Source: Silurus meridionalis (taxonomy: Eukaryota; Chordata; Actinopteri; Siluriformes; Siluridae). Taken from it: a DNA stretch of 64,000 nt. Shown here piece by piece: positions 35,045-48,213 of this stretch (positions are counted from its first letter, which is position 1; each line of letters begins with the position of its first letter). The notes under the pieces were generated by a model. The model worked only from the letters and a program-made list of their open reading frames with translations, made no database searches and was not told where the DNA came from. Where the stretch lies: assembly GCF_014805685.1 (NCBI RefSeq), contig NC_060896.1, positions 13,954,389 to 14,018,388 on the forward strand, in the 5' to 3' direction. Position numbers and translations under genes: made by a program.

Positions 35045-35860
35045 GTGCCTGTATACACTCCTGAAAAGATTTGGGCACGCTCCTGATTAGATGGGGTATG
35101 CTATCATGATCCCCTCCCAGACCTAGATCATGAAATCAGTGAGCTCCTGGACAGTATGTGGTGCTACTTGGCTGCTTCAGATTCTCTGCTACATAACATC
35201 CCAGAGGTTCTAAAATTGGATTCAGGTCTGGGGCACGTGAAGGCCAGACAAAGGAATTGTCTTCATAATCCAGAAACTCTTTTCACACTCTGGCCTCATG
35301 TCATGCACCAGGAGGAACCCAGGGCCCACTGCACCACTATAGGTTCTGAAAATTGCTCTAAGGATTTCATCCTGGTACCTAACAGCAGTAAGGGTACTGT
35401 TGGCCAGCAAGTAGTAGGCCTGTGTGACCCTCCAAGGATATTCCTTCACAGACCATCACTGACCGACTGCCAAACCAGTCATGATGGATGATGCTCCCTA
35501 AGGCAACTACAGACCCTTTCACGCCTGCCACATGTGCTCAGCGTGAGTATGCTCTTATCTGTTAAGAGAATTTGGCACAGGGGTAGCCCTGCCAATTCTG
35601 GCGTTCTCTAGCAAATGGCAATTGAACTACACAATGCTGGGCTGCGAGAAGAGGTCCTATTAGAGGATTTTGGGCCTTTCATGCCACCCTTATTAAGTAT
35701 GGTTTTGACTGTTTGGTCAAAGACATGCCCACCAGTAGCCTGCTCAAGGTTTTTTTTGTAGGGCTTTGGCAGTGTTCCTCCTGTTCATATTTACACTTAG
35801 AGTAGATACAGGTTCAGCTGCCAGGTTGGTGCCCTTCTACAGCCCTGTCCAGCTCTTTTT
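35045..35860 (-). mobile_element. Tc1-like transposon relic with decayed transposase
   Basis: On the minus strand 35222-35449 reads LTAVRYQDEILRAIFRTYSG, then AVGPGFLLVHDMRPEC, the segment around the second catalytic Asp of Tc1-like DDE transposases. Upstream (35450-35860) the frame continues with stops and shifts. Downstream, near 35170-35200, NLWDVM-like residues follow a stop. The order matches a very abundant fish Tc1 family. It is in the same orientation as igf1r and is not functional. Confidence 0.85.
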
Positions 35861-37570
35861 GTTTAAAAACCTTGGAATCTCTGCCATGCTTCATGATATG
35901 TTTAAAATACATCTTTTACATGCGAATAAGTTCTATATCTTCCACACCACCAGCTTACTCACTCACCCAATACCCTGCATACACTGCTTGCAAGGAACCT
36001 CCTATTAGTCCATCCAACTCTTATTTACGGTGTGGAGGAGGTTCTCTCTCTGTTCCCACAAAGCTGCTACCTCCACAACACCATGGCTGTCTTCAGTTTG
36101 GCTGATGCCAAGGGAGTGTTCAGGCCACAATGGCCCATCAAGGGGTAAACTCAGAGAGCGGGTGGCACGGTTTATATGTTTGCTCCTCCCCCACCAACAA
36201 AACAGCCTTTTTTTCCCTTTTTTTTTTTTTATCCAATTTTAATAGACAGAAATGAGACCCATTCATGCCAATTAATTATTAACTGTTAATCATTCATTAA
36301 ACATATCTTATGTTTGAAAAATCAAGCTAGTATCCAGTAACCATTTCTTTCTGTAGGTTATTTGCAGAATGAGCATGTACACTATGACAGGTCAGAAATT
36401 GTCAGGCGCTGCTGCTTAATCAGGCAGACAGAGTGAGAGCCTACCAGCTGATGGCAGCTAAAAGACAGGCTCTTGTTTAAATTTGTCATTCAGTAACTCT
36501 GATCACACTGATAATGAAAAAGATTTACTTTTGTGACATTAAGTAAATTGTGAATATTTGGTGTGCATACCAATAGGCATAATGCTACACTAAATACTAT
36601 ATTATGAGACCACTGGAGTCTATTATTTAGCTTTACTACTTTGTAGTGTGTATTGTCTTGGAATATAACCTTGATTACAATCTAAATGTGTGCACTTGCA
36701 TCCATTAGATAAATGCATACAATGGATGAAGAGTGCTTTCTGTTAGTTTAATGTTAAACATTAAAGTTACAGTTACAGATGCAAGATTTTGAAATGTTGC
36801 CTTCTCTGGATTTTTGTTTGAACAATATGTAAACCAACGAAAGACAGCCACATTACCTCCTGACACATTTAAAGAATTAACTTACAGTGGATGGGACAGC
36901 TTAGCACAACAATTTCTCCATCTTGAAAAATACCTAACAAAAATAAACAATATTCCTTGGCTCCCACCATCCGAACACCCATTCAGAACTTTATTACATT
37001 ATCCTTTCTTCTTACTATTTAGGCTGTTATTCCTCTTGGTTATGTAAATCGTTGTTTCTTATTAAAGAGAACCAACTTCTAAGCATTTTTATGCATTATG
37101 TTTCTGTTAACGTGAAATGTAAACATGGGGCTATAGTCATATATTTTATACATGGCCAGGATTCTAGCACAATACATTTTGCTGTGGGATTGGGTCTCAT
37201 TCTTTCTCTTGTTCTTTGTCATTCCCTCTCTTCAACACCCCCGCCGCCTCCATAAACATTGTGCCTGAATGACAATGAGTGCTTTTGGAGCAAGGCTAAA
37301 TGTGTTCTGCCCCATGGTGATGAATAGCCTGCTTTTGTTAACTCTGATGTCAACCCACTATGGAGACTGAGAATAGGAGTGATATGAACTAGCACTCACT
37401 AGTGATTGTCTTACTCTAAGTCCTAGTCTTGTGTCCAGTGTATGCCTACTTTCATATACATCAAATTCAGTTAGCAAATCTACATACAAAAGGTTACATA
37501 CATGAGGTGAGCCTGGTACAATAGCTACTGTTCATAGTTAAGCAACTTACAAAATTGCTTCTATTTCTCC
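35861..37570. other. Intron 2 segment between two Tc1 relics
   Basis: AT-rich sequence with no recognised repeat, RNA or coding content. Open frames here (for example 35872-36105 and 36814-37047) show no family features. Confidence 0.6.
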
Positions 37571-37578
37571 ATGGAAAG

Positions 37579-38157
37579 CATATACAGTAGTGTGAAAAAG
37601 TGTTCCTGATTTCTTTTTTGTTTTTTCCCATTTGTCACTTTATTTTTCAGATCATCAAACTAATTTTAATATTAGTAAAAAGATAACACAAGTAAACACA
37701 ACATGCAGTTTTTAAATGAAGGTTTTTATTATTGAGGGAAAACAAAATCCAAAGCTACATGGCCCTGTGTGAAAAAGTGTTTGGCCCCTAAACCTAATAA
37801 CTGGTTGGGCCACCCTTAGCAGCAACAACCGCAATCAAGCGTTTGTGATAACTTGCAGTGAGTCTGTTACAGCGCTGTGAAGGAATTTTGGTCCATCATC
37901 TATTCAGAATTGTTGCAATTCAGCCACACTGAAGGGTTTTCGAGCATGAACCAGCTTTAAAAGGTTATGCCACAGCATCTCAATAGGACTCAGGTCAGGA
38001 CTTTGACTAGGCCACTCCAAAGTCTTCATTTTGTTTTTTCTTCAGCCATTCAGAGGTGGAATTGCTGGTGTGTTTTGTATCATTGTCCTGCTGCAGAACC
38101 CAAGGTCGCTTCAGCTTGGGTTCACCAAACTTATCACAGCAAAACTGAAAAGTCATG
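37579..38157 (-). mobile_element. Tc1-like transposon relic, 3' part
   Basis: On the minus strand the order is GEPKLKRPWVLQQDNDTKHT, then SNSTSEWLKKK and, with a frame shift, LVHARKPFSVAELQQF. This is the catalytic C-terminal half of a Tc1-like transposase. After it come GCAACAACCGCAATCAAGCG-type sequence and a terminal repeat containing AAAAAGTGT (37594-37602, repeated near 37773). It is broken by stops and shifts, and its 5' half is absent. Confidence 0.85.
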
Positions 38158-38310
38158 CTGAGTCATGCTAACAGTAGCAAATATGAGGTTATGTTATTAC
38201 TGATACACACATTTACATCCAAAAGAAAAAACTGTTTAGAAGAATAACAAATAATTCAAAATTCCTCCCAACATGAAGAGTCAGCACTGCTGATTATTCC
38301 CAAAATGAAC

Positions 38311-38342
<32 letters not shown>
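38311..38342. repeat. (TAAA)n microsatellite
   Basis: About 8 tetranucleotide units. Confidence 0.96.
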
Positions 38343-39112
38343 AATAAAAATACAAGATACAAGACTACCCTACCCATCACCCCTTGCAAATCAAATAAAA
38401 CTGCATTCACCTGAGTCATCTTCAAAACTAATGAGCAGTTCTGACAAGGAGCAACGCGTTTCTATGTTCAGTTCATGCTTGTGTGTCATTCCATGCCTGC
38501 TTAGCGCTTGTACATTTTCTTAGTGTTTGTTTTTATGTTGTGCCTTGTTAACTCTATCATCTGACACCAATACCTGGCACATTTTGTTCTGTCCCACATA
38601 ATACATTTGTTCTAAGACTAAAGCGATGCATTTTACAGTGCAGTGTTAGTTAAAGAATGATAAGACCTCCCTTCTAATTGCTGCTGGTCAGGCGCTGCTG
38701 ATTCCATAACATGCTATCATTCATCCTGTTGTTCAAACACTTCTTCTTCTTAGCTGTACACTTGGTGATGTTAACTGATGTGACAAACTGTCCCATTTAC
38801 CATAACTCTCTTAAGAGTCTGGGTAATATTCACAGTAGGACAGACCTTGTCAACACACTCACACAGCAGCAGTGGGAAGCTGACAGTGTGACGGTTTAAA
38901 AAGAGGTCGGTGAAGGAGGTTTAATCTTCCCACATCTATCCATCCATGTAAAAAAAATAAATAATGATAAAAAAACAACTATAAAAATGCCTTAGGGCTA
39001 CTCAGAGCAAAAATGACACATGAAGTGGAATATGTAGTGTGGTTTTTACTGCAACAAATTTAGTGACAATATAATAATTGTAAAAATTAAAAAAAGATTA
39101 AGAAGAGACCAT

Positions 39113-39113
<1 letters not shown>

Positions 39114-39184
<71 letters not shown>
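39114..39184. repeat. (CA)n microsatellite
   Basis: About 35 uninterrupted CA units. Confidence 0.97.
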
Positions 39185-39187
<3 letters not shown>

Positions 39188-40291
39188 TCCTCTTACAGTT
39201 ATTTCATCCACACATACTACTACACAAAGTCAAATATAGTCTGACTACATCACTAACAAAATCTCAGCTCTTAAAATTCTGTCTATCCAACCACTGACTG
39301 ATAACTTAGAATAATGTGCTCAAAACAATATTATGCAACGACCCAGAAAGGAAAGTCACTTAATCATCAAATGTTTGCATCTGAGCTAGCATCTAACTGA
39401 CCAATAAAATAGCGAGTTGACTTCACAGATGAGCTGATTTTATGTGGTGCCTGGACTATAGCTACAGTTTACTTAAGGCTGTTTGTCCAGCTGTTTGTCC
39501 GTCTGCCCATGTGCTACTTGAGATCATGAGCGAGAGGCCGGGAAGAGGTAAAGTGACCAAGGGAAAAATTACAGTTGACCACCATTTGTGGTAGGAGGGT
39601 GTACCCAAAAATCAAAATAAAACACTGAACCCCTCCCTAATCCCCCACACTACTTGTTTTCCAACTGACTCTTTATCACTTTGAATCTCTTCCATCTTGT
39701 CCAGTCAAGCATGGCAGACAGAGAACCTGCTCTTTATTGAGAAGTGTATGCGTACAATATGCTGTTTTCCATCACCCCCTCCTACATCCACAATCAAGCC
39801 AAGTCATGGATCAGCTGGAACAGAGTGTGCCAGCACGTCTTCACATATCTGTCCATGTCACAGTCATCACTAAATAACACTGTGTCTAGCAGATTTATAG
39901 CTTTCACAAACATATAAATTATTTGAACTGGGAGTGAATGATGTGACCAAAATATCTAAGTTTTGAGGACAATGTTACCAAAAATGTATTGCAATATACT
40001 GGTTTGACAAGTCAGCGGTGTTGCATTTGAACAGGAAACTTCAAAATTTACCTTTATTTCCACAAAAAAGAATTTGTCAACGAAATATATTAACACTAAA
40101 AAGAAAAAAACAAACAAACAGGCTTTTTTAAAAAATATATAATGAATTGTTTCTATTTAAAATTTTGTTAAATATTTTTCATAGTTTGTAATTGTTATTT
40201 TAAAATATATATTATGATATATTTTTCCTACATATAATGCATATCACCCTATCCAAGGTTAGATTAAGTAGATCAATAAATCTAGATCTAT

Positions 40292-40320
40292 TAAATAGAT
40301 AGATACTTTATTGATCCCAA
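40292..40320 (-). repeat. LINE-type 3' tail fragment
   Basis: ATAGATACTTTATTGATCCC in this orientation resembles a reversed 3' tail seen in fish non-LTR elements. Only the tail is visible. Confidence 0.4.
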
Positions 40321-41263
40321 AAAAAATTTAAATAAGATAAATATACCACATCATATATGGTCCCTAATGTGTGTGCTTCTGTAAAGTGCATAGAAGCACC
40401 CTGCAGTGTTATCCCTGTGATCATCAAAAAAAAAAAAAAAAAATAATATTAATAATCTTGTGGAAACATCTTATCTCCTTGCCTCTCCTCATCTCTGCAT
40501 GTGTGTGTCCAGCAACAGCAGAGAGCGGAAGGCTACTTAACCTCCTGACCAAAGCTCCCACAGGAAGAGGGACACTCTTCACCCCTTTCCTCAATTTTCC
40601 TCTTCCTGCTCGTCTACTTCTCAAGTTGCTGCAGCTGTTAGCTGGAGTCTGGGGAGTCATGAAGGAGTCAACTACTCATTCGTGCAAATGCCAAAGGGAT
40701 TTCCTCACAGACAAACACACCCGTCCACACACACAGTCAATCACACACATGCTTATTCTACCAGTAGTTAAAGCATCCCATGAATTTGTGTAGGCTTAAG
40801 GCAGCTTGGAGGATTGTATTCATGCTGAGTTGATGCTATGAGCGCTGTAGCCTAATCAACATCAGCACATAAAAAAACTTGATTAGCATACCCTACACAA
40901 TTACTAATTTCCCGAAAGACAGCTCTAATTTGTACGTAAAAATATACTATATCATGGTGTTTACATAAGACACTGTGCCTTAAGAAACTTCAGAGTTTTC
41001 AGCAGTCTAAACATTTGTAGAAACAATTTGTGGAATTTGAACATGGTTAATTGTGCTGTTCCCATGAGTGCACTCTGAGCTATTACTCAAACAGGGTGAT
41101 GATGCAGGTGCTTTAATCGGAGAGAAATTCTTTCAGAATTTGGGGAGGGAGGGGAGGAGGACGTCTCACTCCATCTTTATTTACAACTTAAATTCCTAAA
41201 TGGTCCATGTGAGAATGGATGGTGGGGCACAAGGCCAGCGGGACAGAGGGAGAGAGTGTAAAG

Positions 41264-41265
<2 letters not shown>

Positions 41266-41308
<43 letters not shown>

Positions 41309-41319
41309 TGTGTGTGTGT
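41266..41319. repeat. (GT)n arm of a facing microsatellite pair
   Basis: GT repeat with a TTTG interruption near 41305. It is complementary to the (CA)n tract 62 bp downstream. Confidence 0.97.
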
Positions 41320-41379
41320 ACTGGCATCTCCTCTTGTGCTATTTTAGGATATTAATGCCAACTAAAGCTAAGGCCACAA

Positions 41380-41381
<2 letters not shown>

Positions 41382-41441
<60 letters not shown>
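41382..41441. repeat. (CA)n arm of a facing microsatellite pair
   Basis: CA repeat with one AA interruption near 41428. It can pair with 41266-41319. Confidence 0.97.
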
Positions 41442-41442
<1 letters not shown>

Positions 41443-41863
41443 TATATTACTGAAGACATATTCAGAAGTTGTATTCTTTGGCAAATACAACATGGACAAT
41501 ATTCTCAGCCATTTGACGCCTGTTAAGTTTGACTGTATTCAGTACAGAAGGACTTCCAACATCCTAAACACAAATGCAAATATTATGCAAGCCATCCATA
41601 CTTAAAGTGTTTTGGGGTTGAAAGTCTAGACAGTCCAGGCATGTCCATTTACTTTATTCTCAGTCCAAGCATCACATGACATTTTAAATCCAATCCAACA
41701 GCAACACCATAAGCCCCCATTATGAAAAATGAGTATTCAATGAGTTAACCACCATCAGCTATGAACGAATAAGAAATTCCACCAGGATTTTGTTCATTCA
41801 TCTTTTGTAACACCTATACTGGGTCAAGGTGGCAGTGGATACGGAGGCAAGAATACAAACTGT

Positions 41864-41952
41864 ATCAAATCAAATCAAATTTTATTTGTCCCATACACAT
41901 ACTGTACATACACATACTTACAGAGTACAACATGCAGTGAAATGCTTTTGAA
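41864..41952 (-). mobile_element. L2-type LINE 3' tail
   Basis: In minus orientation: AAAAGCATTTCACTGCATGT, then TGTACTCTGTAAG, then GGGACAAATAAAATTTGATT and repeated TTGAT. This is the 3' end plus tail repeat typical of fish L2-clade elements. It shares TTTCACTG and GACAAATAAA with the SINE tails at 29.5 and 31.0 kb. No ORF part remains. Confidence 0.65.
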
Positions 41953-43393
41953 ATGTGAAATGTTGTAGGTACAAATCTACATAAAGAGAACAATCTTTAT
42001 TTGTGGTCACTGTGGAGAAAGGAATGAGAATGTTTTGGAGCCAGCTCCCATGGTTATCAGATTTCACACTTTAGGGACTTAAGTCTTGAATTTAATCAAC
42101 AAAAAATGCAATGGGGCATTCTAGGAATCCTCTCCCAGAGCACTTTACAATCGGAAGTGTTTGCATCTTAAATGTGGGCAATAAACAGATTTGAAGCAGG
42201 ATTGTGGAGAAATACATTTGAGTGAGAGAAAAGAAACAATGATCTTTAGCATACAAAGTACTTCATGCTCTATAGAACCTTGAAGATGAACTGCACTTGA
42301 CTGAAATCTCCATACTCTCCCTCCCTTACTAAACAATTCAAAGTCATTGTCTGCTTTCACTTATCTCCCAGACAGTCTCAGGAATTTACATGACGCCCTA
42401 GGAGGCCTCCCAAAAAATACAGACCTCTGGCTGAATTGAACTGTACAAGGAGAGTGTGTGTGCATGTGGACATTGATCTCGCCCTGAAGGTCAAACAAAA
42501 TGGAAGGCCAAACTCTCCAGAGAGAATATAATTTCTACCTCCAATTTCCAGGACAAACAAGCAACTATTCTGTCGCCTCACCCTCTTGACCTAAGCATGC
42601 ATAGACAACTGAAATTATCTGCTTCAAAACAAGAACTGTGAGCACCATGCAGATGTACTGTTGCACTCAACTGGTCTTTAGGTCACACACTCACGTCCCC
42701 TAAAGCAATGGCCTATATACTGAAAAAAGCCATAAAAGGTTTTGCAGGCAGTTGAAAGACCAGGAGGAGAGCCAGGCAACGATTAAATCAGTAGAAAGGG
42801 TTTCAACAAGGTCTTGTTTAGGCTTACAACATGGTGTTCACCTCGTATTTAACAGAGCAGCATGCTCTTCAAAACTCAATTAGGAGATTTATGTCTCCCC
42901 AATAACAGATAAGATGAAGGTGCCTTGTAGTTCCACCTGTGGTCATGGCACTCAGGTCATCTAGTCTTAGCATATGGTTTCTATGTTTATTGCTTGTAAA
43001 CAGAACGTATTTGTTGCTATTTGACATAAAATTAAACCACCTTTTTCTGCAGTTTTATCCTCAGATATTTAGAATATTTACAAAAGGCAACTTATACAAT
43101 CTATATCCCATTACTTAACAGAAATCTTTCAAGGTTCTTTTGTTCTACCCTAATTTACTGGGTACCCAGAACTACTGGTTTTATCTGCATTATTTAAAGA
43201 TTAAGCAAACACACCATCAATCTGTACATTAAGATGACAAAATGGTTTTTTTTTTTCCTCAGAATGAAATACTGTAATGTCAGTATTGGGCTTTGATGCT
43301 GACTCATTGCTGTAGCTGTGGTTTAGCTGTGACTATATTAGTCTGTCACAGCAACAATGACTACACGGAGCAAGGAAGGCTAAAAAGAAATGT

Positions 43394-43396
43394 AAA

Positions 43397-43456
<60 letters not shown>

Positions 43457-43458
43457 AG
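43394..43458. repeat. (AAAG)n microsatellite
   Basis: About 16 AAAG units. Confidence 0.97.
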
Positions 43459-44754
43459 GCGAGGAAGGGGAAATAGTAAACAAATGAGATTTATGATTTC
43501 GAATCATCCATTTGTGAGATCATGCACGTGTTACTGCACAGCACCGGCATGAGGTGACACCAGTGATCTCCAGCCAGGGTAATGCCTTCTGCCTGAAAAA
43601 GATGCCCGCAACCCACTAGCAAGACGGATGCCAAACAATTAAATGGAAACTCGCTCGTTCAACAGTCAGTCTGGAACCGTTTTAATAAGCTGGAAACTAT
43701 TTAGAAAATGGTTGATGGTTCAGATGCTGATGAGAAAACAAAGGACTGCATTGTAAAAGAGAGAGAGAGTGCTTATGTTTGCTTCATCGATCAGCTCGGC
43801 TGCCAAGATGCCAAAAGAGTAGGGCGACAAATCCAATAGCTGTCGAAAGTGTTTTTGGTTTTCCATCCCCTACTTAAAATGGAAGAGAGAAAATGACATG
43901 ATGTACAAAACGGATGGCGTTTGTGAGTTCAATTGTGGTGCATGCCAGGTCTGAAGGGTCTCTGAGGCACATCAGAGTCTATTTATGATAACCCAACTAA
44001 TGCCAAATGATATGCCATTATGTAATTATACCAAGATGCCAAAATGACTCAAAACCACAGCAGATTCCTTTGGTGGGTGTGTCAGTTAACAAAAATTAAA
44101 TAAAATCTTTAAAAAAGGTTACATAATAATATTTATAGTCAGCCCAAGGCCAAGGCTACAATTTCCAACACAGTGAGACAGGAAGGCAGATTTGTCTTAC
44201 ACTATATCTCCCAATTGTTTGCTATTCATTGTATACGCATGGGAATGTAAGCTTTGCCCGAATACAGAACAACAACTAGGTTGATGGACATCAGTCCCCC
44301 TGTGCAAGTAGTGTTTATAAAAAAAAAAACAGTAACAAGCACCAATAGTTTTATAGCTGATCACCAAGAGTGTTTTCATACCTGTCAAAAGTTTTGAAAT
44401 GCCTAGACTTTTATCTCTTTTGAGACGTGTATTTTGCTTATATGTAACCAATTAGGTAAAAGGCAAAAACACACAAAAACTGGACAGTAAATAAATTGGG
44501 AATTTTCTATGGACAGATGAGTCCTAATTTATTTTTGGATTTAACAAAATAAATGTAAGCATAAGGATTTTTCGAATTAATCTGTACATTTATATATTTG
44601 TTTGGTCTAAGTAAATCTTTATACTGTTAAATTACCTACTTTTTGGTAGGTACAAAAAAAAAAAAAACGCATGTGCCTCTCAAAAATTATAAAAACAATT
44701 GTGGTATGGAACAAACAATTTAAAACAATTCCAATGTGCAATAGTATTGGGAAA

Positions 44755-44774
44755 GTGTGTGTGTGTGTGTGTGT
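44755..44774. repeat. (GT)n short tract
   Basis: Ten GT units. Confidence 0.95.
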
Positions 44775-45539
44775 CCAGACAACTGCATATTTGTCAACCT
44801 TGAACATTAAGAAGACCATTATGTCATAAGTGACTTTGTCACTTTGACTTGTCTCTTGTTTGCTCTATTTAAATACTTCTACCTCTTTTATCCAAATTTT
44901 TTCCAGAGGATCATAAACTACCCTGCAACCCTTCTTTCTATATCTCACTCCTGTTGCCAGAGACAGTCGTGACATGAAAGTCTGTTACATTCAATACTTC
45001 CTGGCTTACGAGGCTGCTTCACCCTGGCAGTACAGAATACAAAGCCACCACTCCCCAATCACACTCAGACATTGTGCACTGACAGGACAATATGCAAAAC
45101 TGTCTCCATAGGATCAGTGGAAATAGAGCATGCTGACTAAAACACATATGCAAGGGCAAGTGTCAAGAACTGGCATTGGCCCTTCTCATTGACCATTTTA
45201 CATAACGATCAGTGCTTTAAGCATTCTTGTATAAGTCTTGTGTTTATTTATTAGTAGTGGGGAGTTCCTCATAAAAACGGATGAGTGCCCTCGAAGGAAG
45301 CAGTAAAGGAAGTGATTAAGGCTTTGGGCTTTGTTATTTGTGCCTAATAACCGACGGATAAACACAAACGATGCAAAATAAACCGTTACCAGCAGGATTT
45401 AATCCAGCAGTTACAGTAAGAAAAGGGTCTGTTTCTGAAGCTTCCCAGGTGGTCTGAAATATTTCTGTGCTTTACAGCTTAAAGCTGGTAATGTTTCTCA
45501 GCTTGTTAAAGCATTGACAAGTGCATCACAAGATATTAG

Positions 45540-45548
<9 letters not shown>

Positions 45549-45598
<50 letters not shown>
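45549..45598. repeat. (GA)n microsatellite
   Basis: About 25 GA units. Confidence 0.97.
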
Positions 45599-45603
<5 letters not shown>

Positions 45604-46010
45604 AAAAAACCCCAAATGAACACTTCCAAGAGCTTTCGAGCAGGTGTTTAAAAAATAACAGTAGGGTCTGATCCAAACTCCTTTTGTTCAACTCCAAACG
45701 TGACATAAAGGTGATTAAATTTTTTCCTTTGTGAGCAAGAAAGCTCTATTCATGCATGTATGTAATGAAAAGCATCCATGCTTCATGGTGCTTTTTCAAA
45801 ACTGCATCCCACCAAAGGAAGAACGTAGCAGTGCTTTCAGCCGTCTCTCACCCACATAACAGTGAGAACAAATAAATCAATGGGTCTGGCGAATTCACAC
45901 TGCTCTGTTTTGCAAACTGCACAGCGGAGTCTGGTCGACTGTCTCTGCTGCCTCAAGTCCTCCCCCTGTTATTCTTTTTTCCTCTCGGATCCTATTTCAC
46001 GTAGTTGTGT

Positions 46011-46011
<1 letters not shown>

Positions 46012-46067
<56 letters not shown>
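46012..46067. repeat. (GT)n microsatellite
   Basis: About 28 GT units. Confidence 0.97.
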
Positions 46068-46070
<3 letters not shown>

Positions 46071-48160
46071 TTTGCCATTCCTTGATTTGTATCCGTCAAC
46101 ACATCGGAAGCTTAAGGACAGAAGGGCGTGAAGTGGAGAGGGAAGCACATTGATTTAATGCCATCCATCAGCACTGTCACCACAGTGGTGCTGTTTCCTC
46201 TAGACTGCTCTGAGATTTTAACAAGCTCAATGGGAAAAGGAGAACTTTCAGATTTCATCTATAATGACTACACATACAGGATCGAATGGTGAATTTTTCT
46301 CAGCACCACCCATCATTTAACACCTTTTTTTGTTAAGTAGCCTCTGTAATATAAGTATTGAATAACAATATTGTGTAGATCAGGACTACAGCTGGAAAAC
46401 ATACTCCTGAGAACTGCCAAAAATGCTGTTGTAACCTATTAGACTGAAAACTGTTTGTCCAAGATTCAGAAAAACAGCAAGGAATAAAAAAGTAAGTGAG
46501 GAAATTTTGGTGCTGAAAAGGTGCAGCACTTCTCTAGTTCGGTATTTCAGATCACCAAGTTTAGTATTAAACATACTGAGCAGTGATGGTGGTTTATCCT
46601 ATCATCAGGAGTTTGAATTCTAATGATGACAAAGCCAATCCCTTACTAGGAAACCAAAAGAGCAAAACTGGCTGAGTGATGCCATTCTCTCTGTTGACAA
46701 TCATAGCAGCAATAGCCAATAGCGGGTGTCTGTGTGGTCATGTATGTGGAAGAAGTAGACAGATTTCACCCTATCGATGAAGCATGAGCTTCATGTGTCT
46801 CAGTGGAAGCATGATTTAGACTTTGCCCTCCCTGCCAGTAGATGATGTGTGATAGAGAACAGCTAGTTGGGAATTTGCAAATGTATTAAGGTCAGCCTGC
46901 ATGTGAGTATCTATTTTAAATACAATGTTATGTCAGCTGTTTTGTTTTTTATTGGGCAATAGGGTTTAGCCAAATTGATAATCCCTATACTACAGCATGG
47001 ATGGACACTCTGTTAACTGCTATAATCTGGAAAAGGGTGGAAGGTCAACAAAGAGTTTCAACTAATAGCCAACATCTTACTACAGTCACCCAGCTCTAAT
47101 GAAAATGATATAAACAAAATTAGGCACTCATTCGAAAACAAGCGGTGGTCCATAAAATGCAGGGAAAGGCAGCAGATCAAGTCAATACACATGGGTAAAT
47201 GTTACCCACAGGAAAAGAGCGTTCCGTACTGCGGATGAATGACTCGTGTATGCCGAGAAAAAAACATCGAGAGTCACAATGCTGCAGCACTTCCACTCCC
47301 CTGAAACAAAGCTGACTCTGTATTCCACACTGAAAGCTAAACATTCTCCTCTCACTCCATCGCTCCTCTTCCTGCATTGCTCCTTTCTCTCTTCATTCTC
47401 CTCTCTCTCTTTCCTTACCTGTTAATGAAAATCTAGGGCTGGGCTTCTTTGATTTTTATGGCAATGTTTGTATAAATGCTGGAGTTTTCAATTTAGCATT
47501 AATGGCTGCCATTCTGTCAGCTTAAGTGCAAGCATCTGGTGCAAGATGAAACGACAGCGGATGAACTTAGAAGGAAAAAGCTTCTAAGAAGAACAGCGAC
47601 GTGTCATCAGGCGTCAAGGAGGCGAGGTGTTTTTAAAAAGTGTGATGTGTGTGTTAATCCTGTGGGTTTTTCCCCATGTTACCCAACACATCATAACAAA
47701 TCTAAGCTGAATTATGTTTGACAGGCAAATCAGGAGGAAAGGAATTTCAGGATAGACTTATTTATAAGTATCTTCTTGTGCTAGTTACCTTGAGCAAAGC
47801 ACATAGTAACAGTAAACAGAAGAGAGAGCAGAAAATTCTGCCACTCTCAAAAACATGAGCCAGTGACTGGCGATTTGTCCAAAATGTGATAAACATCCTC
47901 TTCAGCTTGGATCACCAAACTGAACCTGTCATTTCTTATTGAAGTATAAATTTACTTTATTGACAAATGTTTATTCATTATTTTTTCATGAGCAGAAAAA
48001 TACCCTATAAAGCCAGACCACAGCAAAATGTCGAGCTGATGATTACAGAATTATAGCAGTGTGGTCAGCCATAGAGACACACTTTACTTAATAGTTAGAC
48101 ACCTCCTTATGTACATGATGTGATAAGAAGTTCATGCCTGTTGTGTTTATTGCATATGCG

Positions 48161-48163
<3 letters not shown>

Positions 48164-48211
<48 letters not shown>
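48164..48211. repeat. (CA)n microsatellite
   Basis: About 24 CA units. Confidence 0.97.

Positions 48212-48213
<2 letters not shown>

Larger units (their letters stand above)
38158..41265. other. Intron 2 segment: short repeats only
   Basis: It contains (AAAT)n at 38311-38342, (CA)n at 39114-39184, a poly-A run at about 40427-40442 and a LINE-type tail at 40292-40320. The rest shows nothing identifiable. Confidence 0.6.
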
